Assembly: GCF_000014965.1 (NCBI RefSeq)
Contig: NC_008554.1
Coordinates: forward strand, 2,592,001 to 2,656,000
Length of the DNA stretch: 64,000 bases
Direction: 5' to 3'
Source of the DNA: Syntrophobacter fumaroxidans MPOB
GTDB lineage: Bacteria; Desulfobacterota; Syntrophobacteria; Syntrophobacterales; Syntrophobacteraceae
The notes beneath the pieces are model-generated. The model searched no databases. It was not told where the DNA came from and saw nothing but the letters and a program-made list of their open reading frames with translations. Positions 28,506 through 37,305 of this stretch are shown piece by piece. The translations under genes and the position numbers were made by a program. How positions within the stretch are numbered: position 1 is the first letter of the stretch; the number at the start of each line of letters is the position of its first letter.

Positions 28506-29275
28506 CCCTCCTGGAAGGCAAGGCCATATCCGTGAGCTTCGGTGGAGTTCAGGCGCTGAGCGCAGTCGACCTGTCGGTCCACGAGGGCGATGTGCTCGAC
28601 CTGATCGGCCCCAACGGGGCGGGCAAGACGACTCTGCTCAACGCCATCTCCGGACTCTGTCCCGCCCGGTCGGAGACTTTGAAGTTCAACGGCACCGAGA
28701 TTTCGCGCCTGAAACCCCACCGAAGGGCAAAGCTCGGCATCGCCCGGACTTTCCAGGTGGTGAAGCCCTTCGACAGGCTGACCGTAGTGGAAAACGTCGC
28801 CGTGGGCGCCATGTTTTCAGGCCACAAAATTCCCACCAGGAGCCGGGTGATCGAACGCGCGCGCGTCGCCCTCGAACAGGTGGGGATCGCGTCCAAGGCG
28901 GACCTCTTTCCACGGCAGCTCACGCTGTCCGAACGGCAGCAGCTCGAACTGGCCCGGGCGCTTGCCATGGAACCCGCGCTTCTTTTGCTCGACGAGGTCA
29001 TGGCGGGCCTGAATCACGCGGAAATCGAGAAGACGATGGCCCTCATACAGCACATCAACAAGAACCTGGGCATAACGATCGTCGTGGTCGAACACGTCAT
29101 GAAGGCCATCATGAATGTGTGCAATCGCATCGTGGTGCTCCATTTCGGGAAGAAGATCGCCGAGGGCACCCCGGCCCGGATCGTGGAATCCCCCGAGGTG
29201 ATCCAGGCCTACCTCGGAAAGCGCTTTGCGGATCGTCAGCGCAGGGACCAGGCGCAAAGGGCGGCACAACCATGA
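28502..29275 (+). CDS. livG: Branched-chain amino acid-type ABC ATPase LivG
   Basis: The 257-residue ATPase has Walker A GPNGAGKTT (about 36-44), a Q-loop at ARTFQVVKPF, Walker B LLLLDEVMAGL and H-loop VVEHVMKAIM. The signature motif is degenerate: LTLSERQQLELARAL where LSGGQ is usual. Such LT(L/A)xxRK/QxLE variants occur in some LivG subfamilies, so it is probably functional. The start overlaps the livM stop, and the end overlaps livF, both as ATGA. Confidence 0.92.
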   Translation: MTLLEGKAISVSFGGVQALSAVDLSVHEGDVLDLIGPNGAGKTTLLNAISGLCPARSETLKFNGTEISRLKPHRRAKLGIARTFQVVKPFDRLTVVENVAVGAMFSGHKIPTRSRVIERARVALEQVGIASKADLFPRQLTLSERQQLELARALAMEPALLLLDEVMAGLNHAEIEKTMALIQHINKNLGITIVVVEHVMKAIMNVCNRIVVLHFGKKIAEGTPARIVESPEVIQAYLGKRFADRQRRDQAQRAAQP

Positions 29276-29988
29276 GCATCCTCGTTGTCAAAGACCTTGA
29301 GGTGAAATATGGTGACACCCAGGTCCTCTGGGGACTGGATCTCACTATCGAGCGGGGAGAGTTCGTCGCCCTGGTCGGAGCAAACGGAGCCGGGAAGACC
29401 ACTTTCCTGAAGACGGTCGTCGGCCTGCTGCCCGCGGCGGCCGGGAGCCTGCATTTTGCCGGTGAAGAAGTCTCCGGCATGCCGGTGGAGTACAGGATCA
29501 GGAAGGGCATGGCAATGGTTCCCGAGGGGAGGCGACTGTTCAAGGGCATGTCGGTCATGGACAATCTCATGATCGGCGCACACTTTCGCGAGGATCGTCC
29601 ACAGGTCCATGAAGACCTGGGCAAGGTGTTCGGATACTTCCCGGAACTGGAGCGTTTGAGGAAGCGGGTGGCGGGCGACCTGTCCGGGGGAGAACAGCAG
29701 ATGTGCGCGGTCGGCCGGGCTCTGATGGCCAGCCCCGGGCTTCTGCTGGTGGACGAAATGTCCCTGGGTCTGGCGCCGGTTGTTGTGGAGCGCCTGGCCG
29801 AGGTGCTGGCGAAAATCAACGTCAATGAACGGATGAGTGTCCTGCTGGTCGAACAGGACGTGGAAATCGCCCTGGAATTGAGCAGCCGGGGATATGTTCT
29901 GGACAACGGGCAGGTTACAATGAGCGGCGATGCCGGGGAGCTGCTGCGGCATCCGCAGATCCGGGAAGCCTATCTGGGGCTGACCTGA
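29272..29988 (+). CDS. livF: Branched-chain amino acid-type ABC ATPase LivF
   Basis: The 238-residue ATPase has Walker A GANGAGKTT (about 37-45), the LivF-type MVPEGRRLFKGMSVMDNL and the intact signature LSGGEQQM. Walker B is LLLVDEMSLGLAP and the H-loop is LLVEQDVEIAL. It forms the heterodimer partner of LivG. The amidohydrolase gene starts 54 bp downstream on the same strand. Confidence 0.94.
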   Translation: MSILVVKDLEVKYGDTQVLWGLDLTIERGEFVALVGANGAGKTTFLKTVVGLLPAAAGSLHFAGEEVSGMPVEYRIRKGMAMVPEGRRLFKGMSVMDNLMIGAHFREDRPQVHEDLGKVFGYFPELERLRKRVAGDLSGGEQQMCAVGRALMASPGLLLVDEMSLGLAPVVVERLAEVLAKINVNERMSVLLVEQDVEIALELSSRGYVLDNGQVTMSGDAGELLRHPQIREAYLGLT

Positions 29989-30041
29989 AGCAGCTTTGAG
30001 GCGGATCGTTCGGGGGTGGTGAAGAACAGAGCGGGAGGGTT

Positions 30042-31442
30042 GTGGTGAATTCGATTGATCTGATCGTGCGAGGCGGCACGATTTATGCCGCGGACGGACA
30101 TTACCGCGCGGACATTGCCGTGAAGGATGAAAGGATTGTCGCCATCGGGCATGCGGAGCTCTTTCCCCGGGCAAGAACGGAAGTGGACGCAACCGGTCTG
30201 TGCGTCCTGCCCGGGCTGTGGCACACGCACTGCCATTTTCGAGAGCCCGGGCACACGGACAAGGAAGACTTTACATCCGGGACCAGAGCGGCGGCGGCGG
30301 GGGGAATCACTTTTTGCATCGACATGACCAACAACACTCCCCATCCGTCGACCCTGGAGGACTTTCAGATGAAGCTGGGGATCGCCCGAGAGAAAGCCTG
30401 CGTCGATTTCGGGCTTTACGGGGCGGGACTCTACCCGGATCAGATCGGCAAGCTGGCCGGTGCCGGAGCGATCGGCATCAAAGTCTTCAACACGCGGCAC
30501 ATCAAGGAAGTCTATCCGTATATCAGCGAGCTCGGCGTACTCAATCACGGCCTGCTCTACGAGATCTACGAAGCGGTTGCGGACACGGGCCTGATCTGCT
30601 CCGTGCATCATGACGATCCCGACTGGTGCCGGAGGATGACTTTCCGAGAGTACATCAACGTAGGGAAGACGGAAAACCGGCACTACATGGAGGCCTATGA
30701 AAAGGGTTACATGTACGGGCACGGCATGGTGGCCGGCCTGGCTGCTTCGCTTTACTACGCGGATTTGGCCGGGGTCTCCCTTTATGTCCTTCACCTGGGG
30801 GTCATGCCCCCCGGTGCCTACGAGATGATCCGGCACGCCAAGGTCGAGCTCGGGCAGGAAGTCTACGCCGAGCTGGAGATTTCCACGGCACTCATGACCA
30901 GGAAACAGGCGGAAAAGGTGGGGCCGTGCACCTATGTCTGGGCGTACAGCCCGGAGACCGCCTGGGACAGCCTGGAGAGCGGCGTCACGGACGTGATCGT
31001 GGGAGAGCATGCCCCGCATACCGTCGCGGAAATGGAACCCGGTTGGAAGGACAATTTCTCGGTCCCGCTGGGCATCACGGGGGCGCAGGAATTCATCCCG
31101 CTCATGCTCACCCAGGTGAACAATGGAACCCTGAGGCTCGAAGACCTGGTCTGGTACTGTTCCGAAAGCCCGGCCCGGATTTTTGGCGTTTACCCGCGCA
31201 AGGGGACGATCTCCATCGACGCGGACGCCGATTTCACCATCGTCGACATGAATCGCCGCAAGATCCTGACGGGCGCGGACATGTACACCAAGTCCCGGAC
31301 CACCTCCTGGGAAGGAATGGAAGTCACGGGCATGCCGGTTTACACGATCGTGCGGGGAGAAGTGGTGATGCGGGACGGCCAAATCCTGGCGCAACCGGGC
31401 TTTGGCCGTTTTCTGCCGGGCAAGGCCGCTTCCGGAGCCTAA
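30042..31442 (+). CDS. Dihydroorotase/allantoinase/hydantoinase-family amidohydrolase with unusual metal-site residues
   Basis: The 466-residue protein belongs to the cyclic amidohydrolases. A GTG start follows GGGAGG (30042 or 30045). The HxH motif is His63/His65 in HTHCHFREPG, Lys147 in IGIKVF is the likely carboxylated lysine, His189/His190 lie in CSVHHDD, and His251 lies in VLHLG. Two positions differ from the usual pattern: the Asp that normally precedes HxH (PGxxDxHxH) is His61, and the catalytic Asp of the usual (T/S)DHxPH motif is Glu322 (VGEHAPH). It follows livF directly, so the importer may supply its substrate, such as a hydantoin, dihydropyrimidine or ureide. The exact substrate is unknown. 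Confidence 0.8.
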   Translation: MVNSIDLIVRGGTIYAADGHYRADIAVKDERIVAIGHAELFPRARTEVDATGLCVLPGLWHTHCHFREPGHTDKEDFTSGTRAAAAGGITFCIDMTNNTPHPSTLEDFQMKLGIAREKACVDFGLYGAGLYPDQIGKLAGAGAIGIKVFNTRHIKEVYPYISELGVLNHGLLYEIYEAVADTGLICSVHHDDPDWCRRMTFREYINVGKTENRHYMEAYEKGYMYGHGMVAGLAASLYYADLAGVSLYVLHLGVMPPGAYEMIRHAKVELGQEVYAELEISTALMTRKQAEKVGPCTYVWAYSPETAWDSLESGVTDVIVGEHAPHTVAEMEPGWKDNFSVPLGITGAQEFIPLMLTQVNNGTLRLEDLVWYCSESPARIFGVYPRKGTISIDADADFTIVDMNRRKILTGADMYTKSRTTSWEGMEVTGMPVYTIVRGEVVMRDGQILAQPGFGRFLPGKAASGA

Positions 31443-31450
31443 CGCCGGCA

Positions 31451-32776
31451 CTATTCCATGTCCTCGTCAACAACGACCCCCAGCCGTTCCCACTGGGCGG
31501 CGGCTTCTTTTTGGGCTTTCTCGATTTCTTCGTCGTCCCAGGGTTCGATCACCAGGGTTTCGGCCACCAGTTGCCAGATGTATTTCACCTCGTAGTCACA
31601 ATCGGGGTAGAATTTCGGGATTCTTCTCATCATCTGGTCGCGGCAGTTGGAACATCCCACGACGACGACGTGAGCCCCGCTTTCCTTGATCTGCTTGTAT
31701 TTGAAACGCGCGTGGTAGGCCGATTCCTCTTCGTAGGGCATCGGCCAGTTGCCGCCCCCTGCACCGCAGCAGAAATTGTTTGCGCGGGTGGGCACCATCT
31801 CCACGAACCGGTCCACGCATTGGTCGATGATCCATCGCGGCTCGTCGTAATACCCTTTACCGAAATTGCGCTCCAGTTCACGTCCGTGTTTACAGGAGTC
31901 GTGCCAGGTGAAGACTTGACCTGCATTCCGGCTCTTGTCGAGTTTGATTCTCCCCGATTCGATGATTTCCTTGAGATAGTCATACAGGTAGATGTGGTTG
32001 ATCTTGTTGTTCGGATCCTCCAGTACGCATTCCTTCATGCCTTTTCTGCAACCATAGGAACCGCCGCCGCAATCGGGCATGATCATGCGATTGATTGTAT
32101 GCCGTTTCATGAAATCGATCTTTCTCTGCGCCAGGATTCTGGTGGCTTCGCTGTTCCCCGTGAAAAGCCCCCAGTCGACCGCCTCCCAGTTCTCGGAGGG
32201 AATCGTCCAGTTCTCCCTGGCTGCGTAGAATATCTTCCACCACCACTTCATGTCTTCATTGTCCGAGAAGACCTCCTTCGAATTGGGAAAGAAGAGGACG
32301 TCCGCATTTTCCCTGTCGACGGGGACATAGAATCCGGGACACTCCTCCTCGGCGAGCTCGCGTCCCATGTCCGACATCAGGAAGAAATAGTCCTCCTGGG
32401 GTATGGCCATATTGTTCCCGGTATTCAAGACATTCAGGACTCCCTTGTGCAGAATCCCCGGGACATCTTCCCTTGGCCGCAGAGATTTCATATGTCCCAT
32501 GATGCCGACGATGTCGATCCCCATGGGGCACCCATGCACGCAGCGGCCGCAGCCGGTGCAGAGCCAGGGGAACTTCGATTGCACCACCTCGTCCGTCATG
32601 CCGTACGCCAGCATGCGCAGCACCTTCCGGGTGTCCCATCCCTCCATCCCGGGCATCCCGGTGATGGGGCAACCGTTGGTACAGGTCCCACAGGTCAGGC
32701 AGAGGTTCAGATTGAACTTGCCCAGATACTCTTTGACGGGGTCCTTAAATTTCGGATTCGTGATCGCTTCCTGCAT
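31451..32776 (-). CDS. HdrC-HdrB-like fusion protein (HdrD-type iron-sulfur reductase subunit)
   Basis: The 441-residue soluble protein has an N-terminal HdrC-like ferredoxin part with two [4Fe-4S] motifs (CLTCGTCTNGCP and CTGCGRCVHGCP, about residues 26-80). An HdrB-like part follows. The C-terminal cysteine-rich (CCG) motif is complete: HDSC, then 40 residues, CCGAGGG, then 37 residues, CSNC. The earlier MPDCGGGSYGC segment is a degenerate CCG half. In methanogens the HdrB site splits a disulfide; here the partner is unknown. The start at 32776 follows AAAGGA. It is the last gene of the nine-gene redox operon and convergent with the amidohydrolase (8 bp apart). Confidence 0.85.
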   Translation of the reverse strand: MQEAITNPKFKDPVKEYLGKFNLNLCLTCGTCTNGCPITGMPGMEGWDTRKVLRMLAYGMTDEVVQSKFPWLCTGCGRCVHGCPMGIDIVGIMGHMKSLRPREDVPGILHKGVLNVLNTGNNMAIPQEDYFFLMSDMGRELAEEECPGFYVPVDRENADVLFFPNSKEVFSDNEDMKWWWKIFYAARENWTIPSENWEAVDWGLFTGNSEATRILAQRKIDFMKRHTINRMIMPDCGGGSYGCRKGMKECVLEDPNNKINHIYLYDYLKEIIESGRIKLDKSRNAGQVFTWHDSCKHGRELERNFGKGYYDEPRWIIDQCVDRFVEMVPTRANNFCCGAGGGNWPMPYEEESAYHARFKYKQIKESGAHVVVVGCSNCRDQMMRRIPKFYPDCDYEVKYIWQLVAETLVIEPWDDEEIEKAQKEAAAQWERLGVVVDEDME

Positions 32777-32877
32777 GTCATTGTCCTTTCTTGAAAATAC
32801 ACACGTTCGAACAAGCGCCGATTTGAGTTCTTCCGCGCATGGCCTTGAATCTTCGGGCATTGGGCCCGGTGCTGTCG

Positions 32878-33663
32878 TTATCCCGTCGGCAACAGCAGCT
32901 CATCGCCCGGAAACGTGAACGGGGACATGCCCTCGTCGACTCCGGGACGATAATCGAAAATCTCCTCCACCAGTCGGTTCACTTCCTTGTAGAGCGACCT
33001 GAGAGGGATGCGGGCGGGGCAGATTTCTTCGCAGAGTCCGCAGTCGATGCAGCGTCCTCCCATGTGAACCGCCCGAACCAGATGGAAAGATGAGTCGGGG
33101 GGCAGTTTCGCCCCCGAAACGAGTTCGCGGTGTTCCAGGCTGCATTCCGTGCAGAAGCATACCGGGCAGACATCGCGGCATCCGTGGCAATGGATGCATC
33201 GATTCATGTGGGTGAGCCACCACGCGCGCCGTTCGCTCATGGCCATGGCCTGCAACGCGTCGACCTTTCGGCTTTGCGTCACCGGGGCCGCCGGCTCGCC
33301 GTAATCCAGCAGATCGGGAAAGGGTTGCCGGCACTCGCAACAGTCAGCCAGTTCCCGGCTGCATGCCTGCCCCACCACGACCACCTTGTCCGGTTCCAAC
33401 TGTTTCCATTTGAACAGCTCCCGGAGCCCCCGCTCCTCGCACCCCCTCACCAGGACCCCGTAGGTCCGATCCGAATGCATGCGCATTTCCCGGAGGAGCA
33501 GCTTGAGTACAGGATACCGGGCCACGGTCGGACGCCACGGCTCCAACTCGTTCGCATTCTCTTTGGTAAAGAGCCGGGGAAAGGGAAAGCCGTTCATCGT
33601 CCGGTAGCCCCAGAACCCGTCCACTCGTCCCTCAAGCAGAAGGCTTTTTATCTTGGTGTCCAT
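32878..33663 (-). CDS. Two-[4Fe-4S] iron-sulfur protein, FdhB/FrhB-like
   Basis: The 261-residue cytoplasmic protein has a non-cysteine N-terminal half with VVVGQACSRELADCCECRQ. Its C-terminal half holds two cluster motifs: CIHCHGCRDVCPVCFCTEC (about 151-169) and CIDCGLCEEICPARIP (about 203-218). The CHGCRDVCPVCxCxxC pattern is typical of proteins annotated as formate dehydrogenase beta or F420-hydrogenase beta-like subunits in anaerobes. It probably wires MvhD/HdrA to the Fe-S proteins around it. Its start is 30 bp behind the second mvhD. It has no membrane segments. Confidence 0.75.
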   Translation of the reverse strand: MDTKIKSLLLEGRVDGFWGYRTMNGFPFPRLFTKENANELEPWRPTVARYPVLKLLLREMRMHSDRTYGVLVRGCEERGLRELFKWKQLEPDKVVVVGQACSRELADCCECRQPFPDLLDYGEPAAPVTQSRKVDALQAMAMSERRAWWLTHMNRCIHCHGCRDVCPVCFCTECSLEHRELVSGAKLPPDSSFHLVRAVHMGGRCIDCGLCEEICPARIPLRSLYKEVNRLVEEIFDYRPGVDEGMSPFTFPGDELLLPTG

Positions 33664-33692
33664 TTGAACCCATCCTGAACGTATCGGAATAC

Positions 33693-34178
33693 TTACGCCA
33701 TGAACTCCCCTCGTCCGGAAAACGCTTCGGACGGATGGGCATCCATCCCCGGCACAGCCTCGAAGGTGGGCGCGGGACCGAGACTGCGAATTTGATCGGT
33801 GAACTCCCGAACCACCTCCGCAAACCTGAGGCCCTCCGCCGCCGAAATCCATTCCAGGCGGAGCCGTCGAGGATCGTAGCCGGCGAATTGAAGCAACCCT
33901 TCCAGAAACTTCACCCGCTTCATGGTCATGTAGTTGCCCTTGAGATAATGGCAGTCGCCGATGTGACAGCCCCCGATCAAGACCCCGTCGGCCCCCTTCT
34001 GAAAGGCGTGCAGGAGGTGGTGGGGAGAGATCCCTCCGGAGCACATCACCCGGATGATGCGAATATTGGCCGGGTACTGCAGGCGGCTCACCCCGGCGAG
34101 GTCCGCGCCGGCATAGCTGCACCAGTTGCACAGAAACCCAAGAATCTTCGGTTCGAATGCCTTGTCGTCCACGTCCAT
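33693..34178 (-). CDS. mvhD: MvhD/FlpD-family iron-sulfur electron transfer subunit (second copy)
   Basis: The 161-residue protein has the MvhD signature: FLCNWCSYAGADLAGVSRLQ, MCSGGISPHHLLHAF and GADGVLIGGCHIGDCHYLKG. The conserved cysteines ligate a [2Fe-2S] cluster. MvhD passes electrons from a hydrogenase or formate dehydrogenase to HdrA, and here it directly follows hdrA (72 bp). The start at 34178 follows AGGACAAACGGGG. A related copy opens the operon at 43452; the two share the motifs but differ in flanking residues. Confidence 0.92.
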   Translation of the reverse strand: MDVDDKAFEPKILGFLCNWCSYAGADLAGVSRLQYPANIRIIRVMCSGGISPHHLLHAFQKGADGVLIGGCHIGDCHYLKGNYMTMKRVKFLEGLLQFAGYDPRRLRLEWISAAEGLRFAEVVREFTDQIRSLGPAPTFEAVPGMDAHPSEAFSGRGEFMA

Positions 34179-34249
34179 TCCCCGTTTGTCCTCAACATCG
34201 GACGCCAAAAGGCGAAGCCGAACGTTCAGCCGAAGGCCCGCGGTCCCCC

Positions 34250-37200
34250 TCAAGCCGAAAGGGCTTCGTCGATCTGCCTGTAGATCTGCGGGTTACTGAA
34301 TCCCATCAGCGAAACGGCCTCGGAGGGACAGGCTGAAGCACAGGTTCCGCAGCCTTTGCAGAGCGCCTGGTTCACTTCACATCGGCCCTCCCGTTCCAGG
34401 TAGCTGACAGCCCCGAAGGGACAGCACTCGACGCATGCGCGGCAGCCCGAACACCTGTCTTTTTCCACGACGGCCGTCACGCCGCCCGCCACGATGAAAT
34501 CCCTGGCCAGGACAGTGGCCGCCCTGGCCGCAGCGGCTTTGGCCTGGGCGATGCTCTCTTCCAGGGGCTTGGGCCAGTGAGCCAGGCCGGCCACGTAAAC
34601 CCCTTCCGTGGCAAAGTCCACGGGGCGGAGCTTCATATGAGCCTCCAGGAAGAAGCCCTCCGGGTTCCGGGGGACTTTGAACAGCTTCGCCGGCCCTTCC
34701 GATTCCCGCGGCTCTATGGCACTCGCCAACGTCAAAACATCCGGATGCAGGACGATCCGTCTTTGCAGGATGGGATCGAATACCGTAACTTGGAGGCTGT
34801 CCCCTCCGGTTTCCACTTCGGGCTTTCGATCCGCGTCGAAACGGATAAAGAGCACGCCTCTTCGCCGGGCCTCCCTGTAGAGATTTTCGCGAAGTCCGTG
34901 GGTGCGGATATCCCGATAGAGAATGACGACATCCATGGCCGGGTTGATCTCTTTGAGACGTATGGCGTTCTCGATGGAGTGGCTGCAGCAGACCCGGCTG
35001 CAATAGGGCCGCGCAGGCTCTCGCGAACCCACGCACTGGATGAAAACGGCGGACCGTGCGTCCACGAACGACCTGCGGCGGTTCGAAACGGCTTCATCCA
35101 GCTCTGTGTTGAGACAGATGCGCCCGTCGGTGCCGTATCCGTACTCGTCCGGCTTGTGGGGCTGTCCCCCCGTGGCGATCACGGCCACCCCGTGATGCAC
35201 TTCTTCGCTGTTGCCGCCGGATTCCAATACGGAACAAAAATTCCCCACAAAGCCCCGAACTTCTTTCAGGACGGTTTTTTTGCGAACCGTGATGAGGGGA
35301 TGGTTCTCCACTCTCTCGATGAGAGAATCCAGGTAAGGACGAACGGGATCGCCGTTCCAGACGGTCAGCAGCTTTCGAGCGTTTCCGCCCAGGTCGTCCC
35401 CCCGTTCGACGAGAGTCACCGGAAATCCCTGGCCGCCCAGCGCCAGTGCGGCCTCCATGCCCGCAACACCGCCCCCGAGGACCAACCCGCTCCTTGTGAC
35501 GTTGAGTCGAATTTCCTCGAGCGGCTTTTGCAGAGCGACCTTCGCCACCGCCATGCGTACCAGGTCTTTGGCCTTGATCGTGGCCGCCTCCGGAAAATCC
35601 TGGTGTACCCAGGAATTCTGGTCCCGGATATTGGCGAGCTCGAAAAGATACTTGTTGAGGCCCGCTTCACGGATGGTCTGCTGAAAGAGGGGTTCGTGCG
35701 TGCGCGGAGAACAGGACGCCACCACCACGCGGTTCAGACCGTGCTCGCGGATCGCTTCCTTCATGCGATCCTGGGCGTCCTGCGAACACGTGAAGAGGCT
35801 CTCTTCCACGTACGCCACGTCCGAAAGCGTTCCCGCATAATCCTTCACGGCGGGAACGTCCACGACCGCCCCGATGTTGATGCCGCAGTGACATACAAAC
35901 ACACCGATACGTGGAGGTTCCTCGCCGGAGATCTCGGATTCCGCCGTTTCCGCGGGTTTTCTTGCGACGGCGCCGCGCACCGGCGCGAGAAGCGAAGCCG
36001 CCTCGGCCGCCGCCGCCGACGCCTCAATGACCGACTGGGGAATATCCTTGGGACCCTGGAACGCCCCGCAAACGAATATCCCGGGCACGGACGTGGAAAC
36101 CGGTGCAAACGGAGCAGTGGCCGCAAAACGCGCTGCATCGATCGCGATCCCCATCCGGCGGGCGAGCTCGAGAACCTGCGGCGACGTCTCGAGTCCCACC
36201 GAAAGCACGACCAGATCGAATTCCTCCTCACGCGGCAACCCGTCATCGGCGGCATACCGGATCAGGCAATTCCCCGATTCCCGGGCCTGCTCGACGCTGT
36301 GAACGCGGGATCGCACGAAGCGAATCCCCTGCTCCTCACGCGCCCGCTGGTAATACTTTTCAAAATCTTTTCCCGAAGTCCTCATGTCCATGAAGAAGAT
36401 GGTTGCATCGAGCGGCTCGCGGCTGTGTTCCTTCGCAATGACCGCCTCCTTGACGGCGTACATGCAGCAGACCGCCGAACAGTGGGCGTTGTCGCAGCGA
36501 TTGAGCTCTCTTGACCCGACACACTGAAGCCAGGCGATGCGCCGGGGCTCCCTTCCGTCGGAGGGACGGGCGAGGTGCCCCCCGGAAGGCCCCGAAGGGG
36601 AGAGAACGCGTTCGAACTCCATGGACGTGATAACGTTGGGGAAGCGGGAATAGTTGTAGGTATCGAAAACTTTCGGATCGAACGTCTGAAATCCCGGAGC
36701 CAGAATGATGCTCCCCACTTCAAGACTGAAATCCCTGTCCTCGTCTTCGAAATTGACGGCGCCCGCCGGGCAGAACTTCTCGCATGCCCGGCATTTTCCT
36801 TTTTCGAAGTAGAGACAGTGCTCCCTGTCTATGGCGTACTTGAGCGGCACGGCCTGAGGATACTTGACATAAGCCGCCTTGCGCCGGTTCAATCCCAGGT
36901 TGAACGCATCGGGGACCTTCCGGGGACACTTTTGCGCGCACACGCCGCAGGCGATGCATTTCTTCGCATCGATGTAACGGGCCCTCGACCGGAGCTTCAC
37001 GGAGAAGCACCCCGCTTCTCCCCCCACTTCACGGACCTCCGTCAACGTGAGAATCTCGATATTGGGATGCCGCCCACATTCCACGAGCTTGGGGGACAGG
37101 ATACACATGGAACAGTCGTTGGTGGGAAAGGTCTTGTCGAGCGCGCTCATCACGCCGCCTATGGCTTCGCTCTTTTCGACCATGTGCACGAAATAACCCG

Positions 37201-37291
37201 TATCGGCCAAGTCCAGGGCCGCCTGCACCCCGGCGATCCCTCCTCCGACCACCATGACCGATCCGACCAGATTTCGCGATAGGTTCGACAT
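34250..37291 (-). CDS. hdrA: HdrA-like flavoprotein, long form with two flavin domains
   Basis: The 1013-residue soluble protein is about 350 residues longer than classical HdrA. In order it has: FAD loop VVGGGIAGVQAALDLAD (about 13-30); the HdrA-specific cluster region CSMCILSPKLVECGRHP; ferredoxin motifs CIACGVCAQKCP and CRACEKFCPAGAV; a CHCGINIG segment (about 478); a second flavin loop VLGGGVAGMEAALAL (about 605); and C-terminal clusters CSGCRACVECCPFGAV and CKGCGTCASACPSEAV. HdrA is the bifurcating flavin subunit of Hdr complexes. The neighbours nfnAB, mvhD and the HdrCB fusion support the same role. The ATG at 37291 follows AGAAGAAGGTG. Confidence 0.92.
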   Translation of the reverse strand: MSNLSRNLVGSVMVVGGGIAGVQAALDLADTGYFVHMVEKSEAIGGVMSALDKTFPTNDCSMCILSPKLVECGRHPNIEILTLTEVREVGGEAGCFSVKLRSRARYIDAKKCIACGVCAQKCPRKVPDAFNLGLNRRKAAYVKYPQAVPLKYAIDREHCLYFEKGKCRACEKFCPAGAVNFEDEDRDFSLEVGSIILAPGFQTFDPKVFDTYNYSRFPNVITSMEFERVLSPSGPSGGHLARPSDGREPRRIAWLQCVGSRELNRCDNAHCSAVCCMYAVKEAVIAKEHSREPLDATIFFMDMRTSGKDFEKYYQRAREEQGIRFVRSRVHSVEQARESGNCLIRYAADDGLPREEEFDLVVLSVGLETSPQVLELARRMGIAIDAARFAATAPFAPVSTSVPGIFVCGAFQGPKDIPQSVIEASAAAAEAASLLAPVRGAVARKPAETAESEISGEEPPRIGVFVCHCGINIGAVVDVPAVKDYAGTLSDVAYVEESLFTCSQDAQDRMKEAIREHGLNRVVVASCSPRTHEPLFQQTIREAGLNKYLFELANIRDQNSWVHQDFPEAATIKAKDLVRMAVAKVALQKPLEEIRLNVTRSGLVLGGGVAGMEAALALGGQGFPVTLVERGDDLGGNARKLLTVWNGDPVRPYLDSLIERVENHPLITVRKKTVLKEVRGFVGNFCSVLESGGNSEEVHHGVAVIATGGQPHKPDEYGYGTDGRICLNTELDEAVSNRRRSFVDARSAVFIQCVGSREPARPYCSRVCCSHSIENAIRLKEINPAMDVVILYRDIRTHGLRENLYREARRRGVLFIRFDADRKPEVETGGDSLQVTVFDPILQRRIVLHPDVLTLASAIEPRESEGPAKLFKVPRNPEGFFLEAHMKLRPVDFATEGVYVAGLAHWPKPLEESIAQAKAAAARAATVLARDFIVAGGVTAVVEKDRCSGCRACVECCPFGAVSYLEREGRCEVNQALCKGCGTCASACPSEAVSLMGFSNPQIYRQIDEALSA

Positions 37292-37305
37292 ACGTTCACC
37301 TTCTT

